26,913 nucleotides of DNA, taken from positions 1 through 26,913 of the forward strand of contig DDJR01000071.1 in NCBI GenBank assembly GCA_002339135.1, given 5' to 3'. This stretch comes from Flavobacteriales bacterium UBA2619. Its GTDB lineage: Bacteria > Bacteroidota > Bacteroidia > Flavobacteriales_D > Sanyastnellaceae. Of the stretch, positions 10,601 to 15,500 are shown piece by piece. A program made the translations under genes and the position numbers. Position 1 is the first letter of the stretch. Each line of letters begins with the position of its first letter. The notes under the pieces were generated by a model. It was not told the origin of the DNA, did no database searches, and was given only the letters and a program-made list of their open reading frames with translations.

Positions 10601-12294
10601 CTCACGACTTAAATAATGATCATACATACTACAACGAGAATGGGGAAGCCAATACCATCGTGTTTTCAGTTTCAGCAACCGCAACAAGCCCTCTAGGTTG
10701 TCTTGCATCAGACAGTTTAGAAATATCCGTGTTGAGAAGCGCCTTGGCATCTGCGACCTCGTCAGGCGAAGGATGCGCTCCATTAAACACAATTTTCACA
10801 AACAACTCAGAAAATGCTTCTGAATATGCCTGGACTTTTTCTGAAGAAAGTTTCAGCAATGACTTTGAGCCTATTCACACCTTTGAAAACACATCTGATG
10901 ACCCACAAACTTTTGCAGTAGAACTGATCGCAATTGCGGAAAATGGATGCAATGACACGACATCAGTTGAGACCATGGTTTATCCTGAAATGTTCGCGCA
11001 ATTCTTTTCGCCTCAAGCTGATTGTTCTCCATTTGAAGTTGGGTTTACAAATGAAAGCTCGCCAAATACAACATGCGCATGGTCCTTTGGAGATGGAATC
11101 ATGAGCACTGAATTAAATCCCTCTCACATCTTTTCTACTGACATCACAGGAGATGACACCACGTTTGATGTTGAGCTAACCATCACCTCTGAACATGGAT
11201 GTAGCAACAGCACAACAAGTGAAATCGCCGTGTATGTCTCACCTGTTATCGACTTCAGTGCAACACCAATCACACAAACATTTCCCAATGCAACAATAGA
11301 AATAGAAGAAATTTCTACTTCTGGATCCTCTAGCACAACCCTGTGGAATTTTGGTGATGGAAACATCAGCACAAATGAAAGTCCGGGGACACACACCTAT
11401 GAAACTTGGGGAGTATTCTCTATCTCAGTGGCTCTTAGCAATGACTATTGTGCTGACACTGCCGAAGAAATGATTACAATTATCACACCAACGCCTGTGC
11501 TCAGCTTTGCTGGAAATGGTGAAGGATGTGCTCCCTACACTTTAGACTTTACAAACCTGTCTCAGTACGCACATAATTTTAAATGGAATTTTGGAGATGG
11601 AACATCTTCATTGTCTGAACATGCAACACATACATTTACCCAAGCGGGAACCTATGACATTACCCTCGAAGCGATGAGTTATGATGGTGTTCTCATCAAT
11701 GAGACACACTATGCAGCGGTCACTGTTTTCCCACGCGCTCAATCTAACTTCAGTCTCTTCCCTACAGAAGTGTTTGCCCCAGGTGAGCCTATTGATTTTT
11801 ACAATTTGTCTGCGGATGCAGATGAGTTTGTTTGGTACTTCGGGAATGGCGAAACCTCTGTTGAAGAGCACCCTACGTATGAGTACACGGTCCCTGGAAA
11901 CTACAATGTTACATTAACAGCCAACAATGAGTGGGGATGCGCAAGCACATTCTCGTTTGAAAATGCAGTAACAGCTAAAGATGGAGGCTTACTCGTTTTC
12001 CCAACCGCATTTACTCCTGTACCTGGAGGGGGAAATGGAGGGTCCTATGATTTACAAGCTCACAACAACGATGTCTTCAGGCCATTGCATGGAGGAGTTG
12101 TCGAGTTTGAAATCTTTGTTTTCAACAAGTATGGCGAACAAATTTTTCACTCTTCTGACATCAATGTTGGTTGGGATGGGTATGTCTTTGGAGAACTCGC
12201 TTCTCAAGATGTCTATGCATACAAGGCGATGGCAAATCTCAGTGATGGCACGATATTAGAAAATGCAGGTACTGTGACGCTCATCTCTAAATAA
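7603..12294 (+). CDS. Giant PKD-repeat surface protein with type B T9SS sorting domain
   Basis: The 1563-residue secreted protein has a Sec signal peptide with cleavage probably after A29 (DVNA/Q). The mature part is about 17 PKD-like domains of 75-90 residues, each marked by a W-x-F-G-D/N-G-like strand, an HTF/HTY strand and usually a paired GC(A/S)P...GC cysteine pattern. The last 100 residues or so form a gliding-motility-type (type B) C-terminal sorting domain: FPTAFTP, then NNDVFRP, FNKYGEQIF, GWDGYVFGE, VYAYKA, and the final AGTVTLISK. The protein should cross the outer membrane by T9SS and stay at the surface or be released. PKD arrays are usually adhesive or structural; the ligand is unknown. 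Domains 3-6 plus 9 are duplicated as domains 10-14 (see finding). The PorP/SprF-like gene 47 bp downstream is a likely dedicated secretion partner. Confidence 0.93.
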   Translation: MNSSKIFNFSASLFMLTLALTSSLTDVNAQCYDLIGSNEIATSTPVWYNCSNGEFTLDIETSHNWTGLTVDWGDGSANESFVSWFTDETISHIYSDNYTEYSIVFTSTEGCSVYGELIKRAPLSSTLNGPDHVCQGFPATLTHDETQGDEYLWNFNGGQGTWYPGASPNLTLTFNDPGSYEVFGIVSMEGMPESCSDTARFDVSVAPTPDAIVSLSEEEACGTLVTIAEELIGEAIEYEWTFSAPPFTFSGPTTPEIVFDSPGIHTIQLEATGAFGCVNTSSEIVTVFDSPNADFTVDSVCEGNTSSFTNTTFNSQNSTQIDVMWSFGDGEISEENNPQHTFATPGEYVVMLEMSTPHCTNSTSHVATVNENPAISASSDITSGCAPLTVSFEAASDENSTIEWDFGDNQSTLNSNINHTYSNESIEANVTQFFATATATNMSGCNALQTLEISAMKSSVAAFSSFADGCAPLNTSFTNESENATSFSWNFSDGQVSNEFEPFHTFENTSDSLSSFPVEMIALSENGCNDSITYVIHAFPEFIFDVTLAQNEGCSPLMVQTPEIENASQITWSFGDESNDSNSQMATHVYANESSNTETYTLIAQGVSGYGCIGVFSLPITVNPQPVAHFMTDISEGCSPLVVNVLENSSHAVDLIWNYGDGNSSSEATDETFQYSYENHGEETNTHEISLTVIGDGGCLDVQVLDINVFPEVHSQFSAPPATCSPFSATFTNEGSENELYNWNFGDGEVSEDENPTHVFTNPSSNQDAYLDVTLTVTSAMGCSNISTEVVTALATPNANMSFSQSEGCGSFYATAVEVHGDGENYQWTFNMAPYSHNGSTTPELLFNIPGTHELQLEVSSANGCSTEISDSVNVYEIPQVNFSVEDVCYGTTSEFTDESETFGEDEIVEWVWTFGNEDITFEQNPNYTYNSAGVHHVGLIISTEFCSSIFNSTTYVESIPEMTAFADNTEGCSPSLIHFEAQTNDDASVLWDFGDAQISHDLNNDHTYYNENGEANTIVFSVSATATSPLGCLASDSLEISVLRSALASATSSGEGCAPLNTIFTNNSENASEYAWTFSEESFSNDFEPIHTFENTSDDPQTFAVELIAIAENGCNDTTSVETMVYPEMFAQFFSPQADCSPFEVGFTNESSPNTTCAWSFGDGIMSTELNPSHIFSTDITGDDTTFDVELTITSEHGCSNSTTSEIAVYVSPVIDFSATPITQTFPNATIEIEEISTSGSSSTTLWNFGDGNISTNESPGTHTYETWGVFSISVALSNDYCADTAEEMITIITPTPVLSFAGNGEGCAPYTLDFTNLSQYAHNFKWNFGDGTSSLSEHATHTFTQAGTYDITLEAMSYDGVLINETHYAAVTVFPRAQSNFSLFPTEVFAPGEPIDFYNLSADADEFVWYFGNGETSVEEHPTYEYTVPGNYNVTLTANNEWGCASTFSFENAVTAKDGGLLVFPTAFTPVPGGGNGGSYDLQAHNNDVFRPLHGGVVEFEIFVFNKYGEQIFHSSDINVGWDGYVFGELASQDVYAYKAMANLSDGTILENAGTVTLISK
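8224..9987 (+). repeat. PKD super-repeat, copy A
   Basis: 588 codons (residues 208-795) holding seven PKD-like domains in order a-b-c-d-e-f-g. Removing domains e and f (9217-9729, 171 codons, bounded on both sides by a FPE tripeptide) leaves 417 codons that align without gaps to copy B. Shared landmarks include STTPE/PTTPE, GCAPLNT, HTFENTSD and ENGCND. Confidence 0.8.
9988..11238 (+). repeat. PKD super-repeat, copy B
   Basis: 417 codons (residues 796-1212) holding five PKD-like domains a'-b'-c'-d'-g', directly abutting copy A. Domain order and cysteine spacing match copy A minus its e and f domains. The copies have clearly diverged in sequence, so this is an old duplication and not an assembly artefact. 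Confidence 0.8.
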
Positions 12295-12304
12295 TCGAAT
12301 CATG

Positions 12305-12332
12305 ACGTAACCTTTGAGAGTCCGCAACCGTA
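12305..12332 (+). promoter_or_regulatory. Spaced leader motif, copy 2 (upstream of PorP/SprF-like gene)
   Basis: ACGTAACCT at 12305-12313, 14 bases, CCGTA at 12328-12332, nine bases, then ATG at 12342. Blocks and both spacings are identical to the copy before the PKD gene at 7603. Here GTAACCTTTG is close to a Bacteroidota -7 box (TAnnTTTG) but has one base too many, so I do not call it a promoter outright. Confidence 0.45.
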
Positions 12333-12341
12333 AAAGAAGTT

Positions 12342-13373
12342 ATGAATCTGTACATTAACTCCCGATCTGTAAAAGCGTTGTTAACGACTGTCACAGTATT
12401 GCAATTTGCGTTATACTCATCAACTGCATCTGCACAAGATCTGCATTTCACGCAATTCAATGCAGCACCAACATCTATCAATCCGGGGTATGCTGGAGCT
12501 GCTGAGCAAGCAAGGGCTGTGAGCCTTTACCGATCCCAATGGGCCAATTTACCACAAGCCTACACCGGCTTCCACTTCGCTTTTGACAGACCACTGTTTA
12601 ATAAAAGCGGTGGAATCGGTGTTCTTGTGAGTCATGAAGAAGCGGGGGCAGGAGCTCTCCGGTCGTCCCGCATCGCTTTGCAATACGCATATGAATTTAA
12701 AATTGGCCCGCGCACCTTCGTGCGTCCGGCTTTACAGGCTGGGTTTGTGAGTAGGTCTGTAAACTTGTCAGACCTGACATTCATGGATCAACTTCTTCGA
12801 CAAGATGCAACTACAACTCTTGAAAGTGGTATGATGACTGGAAAACAATACCAAGATTTGGGGACTGGAGTGCTTGTCGTGAGTCGTGGATTTTGGTTTG
12901 GTGCTTCCGCTGATCATTTAAACAAACCTAACTCAAGTCTGAGTTATGACTACATCGAAAGGTTAGATGTTAGATTTTGCGCGCATGGTGGCGGTCGAAT
13001 CCCTCTAATACGTGGACCCAAATCCAAGTATGCAAAAGACATCGTTGTTGCATTCAACTACACAAAGCAAGGAAACATTGACCAATTCGACATAGGCACC
13101 TATTATGATTTGGATTTAATGACCATTGGTGTTTGGTATCGAGGAATTCCTTTGATGCAGAAAGCCGCTGATGAATCTATAGATGTCGATGCCTTGAGTT
13201 TCATCTTTGGGTTTGGTGACAACATTTGGCATATCGGCTACAGCTATGATATAACTCTCAGCAAATTAGGGCTTATGTCATCTGGTGGATCTCATGAATT
13301 GTCTCTAAAATACATGTGGAACATTGCAAGAAAATCATCCCCCAAATCATCCCCTCCTTGCGTTCACTATTAG
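12342..13373 (+). CDS. PorP/SprF-family type IX secretion membrane protein
   Basis: The 343-residue outer-membrane protein has a signal peptide cleaved near A31 (TASA/QD). The mature start, QDLHFTQFNAAPTSINPGYAG, carries the family hallmark: Q-D-x-H-F-S/T-Q-F then P-x-x-x-N-P-A/G-x-A/T-G. Further family features are YRSQW, F.FDRPLF, GIGVLVSHEEAGAG and long alternating strands typical of a beta-barrel, ending in SLKYMWN. In Flavobacterium johnsoniae SprF is needed to secrete the adjacent type B substrate SprB, and related genes commonly accompany type B cargo. The directly upstream PKD protein has such a sorting domain, so this is probably its dedicated partner. It converges on murB with a 10-bp gap and no obvious terminator. 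Family assignment is secure; partner specificity is inferred. Confidence 0.92.
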   Translation: MNLYINSRSVKALLTTVTVLQFALYSSTASAQDLHFTQFNAAPTSINPGYAGAAEQARAVSLYRSQWANLPQAYTGFHFAFDRPLFNKSGGIGVLVSHEEAGAGALRSSRIALQYAYEFKIGPRTFVRPALQAGFVSRSVNLSDLTFMDQLLRQDATTTLESGMMTGKQYQDLGTGVLVVSRGFWFGASADHLNKPNSSLSYDYIERLDVRFCAHGGGRIPLIRGPKSKYAKDIVVAFNYTKQGNIDQFDIGTYYDLDLMTIGVWYRGIPLMQKAADESIDVDALSFIFGFGDNIWHIGYSYDITLSKLGLMSSGGSHELSLKYMWNIARKSSPKSSPPCVHY

Positions 13374-13383
13374 ATTAGGGTTT

Positions 13384-14415
13384 TCAAGTCGTAGACATCG
13401 AAATTTGATTCACTTCTGGCTCTAGTTGAATGCTGTATTTTTCTTTCACGGACAACATAATATCTTGTGCCAAAGACCAAATTTCTTGTCCAGTCGCTCC
13501 ACCGTGATTAACCAAAACAAGTGCTTGGTGTTCGTGCACGCCATGGGTGCCTCGATGGTGCCCTTTCCAACCGGAGGTTTCAATAAGCCATCCAGCCGCT
13601 AGCTTTACTAACCCGCCTTCAAGGATATAGTGAGGCATGTCCGGATATCCCTCTTTAAGGCTGTTAAAATCCGCTTCTTTTACAATCGGATTTTTAAAGA
13701 AAGAGCCTGCATTCCCTAACACATTTGGATTTGGCAGCTTTTGATTTCGTATCTTAATAACGGCATTCGCAACATCAAGATGGGTTAACTCATTCTTGTT
13801 GATATCAGAAATTTCATTCTCGATGGACCCATAACTGGTTTTGAGAGTGGATTCACGATCGAGACGATAAGCAACCCTAACAATGACCCACTCTCCTTTC
13901 AACTCTCGTTTAAACACCGATTCTCTGTAGCCAAGTTTACACTCTTTGAGGTTAAATCGTTTGAGCAATCCCGTGCTCACTTCGATGGCCTCAAGCCAAG
14001 AGAAAACATCTTTAATTTCAACACCATAAGCTCCAATGTTCTGCATAGGAGTAGCTCCAACACATCCAGGTATCAAAGCTAAGTTTTCAAGTCCTCCCCA
14101 TCCGTTTTCTAAAGATTTTAACACGAATTCATGCCAATCTTCTCCTGCCTCTACTGCTACTTCTAGCCTTCTACCATCATCGATTAATACATGAATTCCT
14201 TTGCTGTTAATCTGAATGACGAGTCCTTGAAAATCATTGTGAAAAAGCATGTTGCTGCCGCCTCCCAAAATTAAAATTTCTAAACGATTGCGTTGTGCGT
14301 AGAGCAGGGCATCTCTTACATCTTCATCTGTATCAACTTGAACATAGTGAGTCGCTAAAGCAGGGACATGAAAGCTGAGGGAAGAGCTTAAGTCTACGTG
14401 AGTTTCTACTTTCAA
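13384..14415 (-). CDS. murB: UDP-N-acetylenolpyruvoylglucosamine reductase MurB
   Basis: NADPH- and FAD-dependent reductase that makes UDP-N-acetylmuramate in the cytoplasm, a committed step in peptidoglycan synthesis. FAD-binding marks are ILGGGSNMLF at 48-57, GLENLALIPGCVGATPMQNIGAYG at 108-131 and CKLGYRESVFK at 159-169. Catalytic marks are GNAGSFFKNP, with S238 as the probable proton donor, and LEPEVNQI near the C-terminus with E334. The GYRES loop fits type I MurB. The start is a TTG at 14415-14413, because the codon immediately upstream in the same frame is the TGA of the TerB-like gene and the first conserved segment (SLSFHVPALA) begins within 12 residues. No in-frame ATG fits. The 343-residue length is normal. 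Zero spacing to the upstream gene implies translational coupling. Confidence 0.97.
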   Translation of the reverse strand: MKVETHVDLSSSLSFHVPALATHYVQVDTDEDVRDALLYAQRNRLEILILGGGSNMLFHNDFQGLVIQINSKGIHVLIDDGRRLEVAVEAGEDWHEFVLKSLENGWGGLENLALIPGCVGATPMQNIGAYGVEIKDVFSWLEAIEVSTGLLKRFNLKECKLGYRESVFKRELKGEWVIVRVAYRLDRESTLKTSYGSIENEISDINKNELTHLDVANAVIKIRNQKLPNPNVLGNAGSFFKNPIVKEADFNSLKEGYPDMPHYILEGGLVKLAAGWLIETSGWKGHHRGTHGVHEHQALVLVNHGGATGQEIWSLAQDIMLSVKEKYSIQLEPEVNQISMSTT

Positions 14416-14862
14416 TCAATTGATTTTATTCATGATATCTGCAAACCAAATGTGTTCCACAGGGTCAATGATACCATCTGATTTTAAAACCTGTTCGATC
14501 GCTTTGAAAATGACAACCTTTGATTCTGGTTTCATCTCCAATAAAATCGAAATCATTTCTGAATTTTTCATCTGACTCGCTTTTACTTTCACCTCCTTTG
14601 TCATTTCCTCATACATCTCTGCGCCTTCATCTTCGGTGACTTTTCCGTCTGACTTCATCGCCTCAACCATCAGACGAGTAAAAGCAATCCTTTGATTGTC
14701 ATTCTCCATCATCAACCAGCCTTTTCTCACCATATTGGAAAACTCCATGCGTGCTTGGAAAGCCCTGGGTATTAATTTTGTCCAAAAGAGAAAAGCGCCT
14801 AGAATGATTAAGGCGTTAAACATCAATAAAAAATCTGTGAGAGATGGTTCAGCAAAAGTCAT
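14416..14862 (-). CDS. TerB-like protein with N-terminal membrane helix
   Basis: The 148-residue protein has one hydrophobic helix at about 10-30 (FLLMFNALIILGAFLFW) and then a soluble helical domain. Two acidic repeats resembling TerB-fold metal loops are visible: MKSDGKVTEDE at 69-79 and LKSDGIIDPVE at 126-136. TerB-like domains occur in tellurite-resistance and co-chaperone-type proteins, but many are uncharacterised, and nothing here supports a tellurite role. The stop codon (14418-14416) is followed immediately and in frame by the murB start, so the two are surely co-transcribed. The start ATG at 14862 lies opposite the divergent TPR gene across 63 bp. Fold assignment is moderately sure; function is unknown. 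Confidence 0.75.
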   Translation of the reverse strand: MTFAEPSLTDFLLMFNALIILGAFLFWTKLIPRAFQARMEFSNMVRKGWLMMENDNQRIAFTRLMVEAMKSDGKVTEDEGAEMYEEMTKEVKVKASQMKNSEMISILLEMKPESKVVIFKAIEQVLKSDGIIDPVEHIWFADIMNKIN

Positions 14863-14925
14863 TTTTTTATATCTAAAGGTTGCCTAAATCTACAATACAA
14901 ATAATAAAAATTATACCTTAGCAGT

Positions 14926-15486
14926 GTGACTTTAGAAAAATCCAACATGAAATCAAAAGAGCGTGCACTAGCTTTCATGGAGACCCAAAATTGGGCAAAT
15001 GCACTAAAAGAATGGGAAGTTTGGTTTGCAGAAGCTGAAACATCTCACACTGACTCAGATGCTTTACACGATAGAGCAATCTGTAAATTTCACCTTTCGG
15101 ACAAAGATTCCGCGATCAAAGATCTAGATGCCGCTGCTCAATTACAACCTGACTACGGATATCGCTTCTCTTCTCGCGCTTGGATGAAACAAGCCAATGG
15201 CGACACCGATGGGGCAATCTCCGATTATAAAATTGCGATAGAGCTTGAGCCAGATGATGCCATGGCACAAAACAACCTCGGGATGCTAGAGGAGTCACAA
15301 GGCTATAAAACTCAAGCTAAAAAACGATTTAAAATTGCTGACAACTCAACAAAGAAAATTATTCCTAAACCTGAGGCACCTGCTCCAAAATCGATTTTTA
15401 GCGAAATGAAACATGTGTTTATGAGTCGCGAATCACGAAAAGATTTGGTGAAATTTATCCTAAAAGGGTTTACCTTAAAGGATTAA
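14926..15486 (+). CDS. Tetratricopeptide-repeat protein
   Basis: The 186-residue cytoplasmic-looking protein has no signal peptide or membrane segment. Helical TPR units run from about residue 10 to 140: ALKEWEVWFAEAE, then ALHDRAICKFHLSDKDSAIKDLDAAAQLQPD, GYRFSSRAWMKQANGDTDGAISDYKIAIELEPD and AMAQNNLGMLEESQGYKTQAKKRFKIA. The pattern A..D...A..L.P(D) is classical. A basic C-terminal tail (about 145-186) has no recognised motif. The listed start is GTG at 14926; the ATG at 14947 (MKSKERALAF) is an equally plausible start. The AddB-like gene follows after 14 bases on the same strand, so it may be co-transcribed. TPRs mediate protein contacts; the partner is unknown. Confidence 0.85.
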   Translation: MTLEKSNMKSKERALAFMETQNWANALKEWEVWFAEAETSHTDSDALHDRAICKFHLSDKDSAIKDLDAAAQLQPDYGYRFSSRAWMKQANGDTDGAISDYKIAIELEPDDAMAQNNLGMLEESQGYKTQAKKRFKIADNSTKKIIPKPEAPAPKSIFSEMKHVFMSRESRKDLVKFILKGFTLKD

Positions 15487-15500
15487 ATTAACCTTTCATC

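Noticed and set aside
8224..11238. Repeat structure as a possible CRISPR or tandem DNA repeat
   Set aside because: Similarity is at protein level, with units of hundreds of bases in one open frame; there are no short identical repeats with spacers.
8139..11917. Many 60-90 codon frames inside the PKD gene on both strands
   Set aside because: They overlap a well-supported coding frame, lack family features, and their compositions are shadows of the PKD repeats.
14416..14862. Tellurite-resistance gene
   Set aside because: Only the TerB-like fold is suggested; no other ter genes are present and the neighbour is murB, so a tellurite role is unsupported.
14863..14925. Minus-strand TATTATTTG as a -7 promoter box for the TerB-like gene
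   Set aside because: Spacing between TA and TTTG is three rather than two bases and no -33 element is visible; too weak to annotate.
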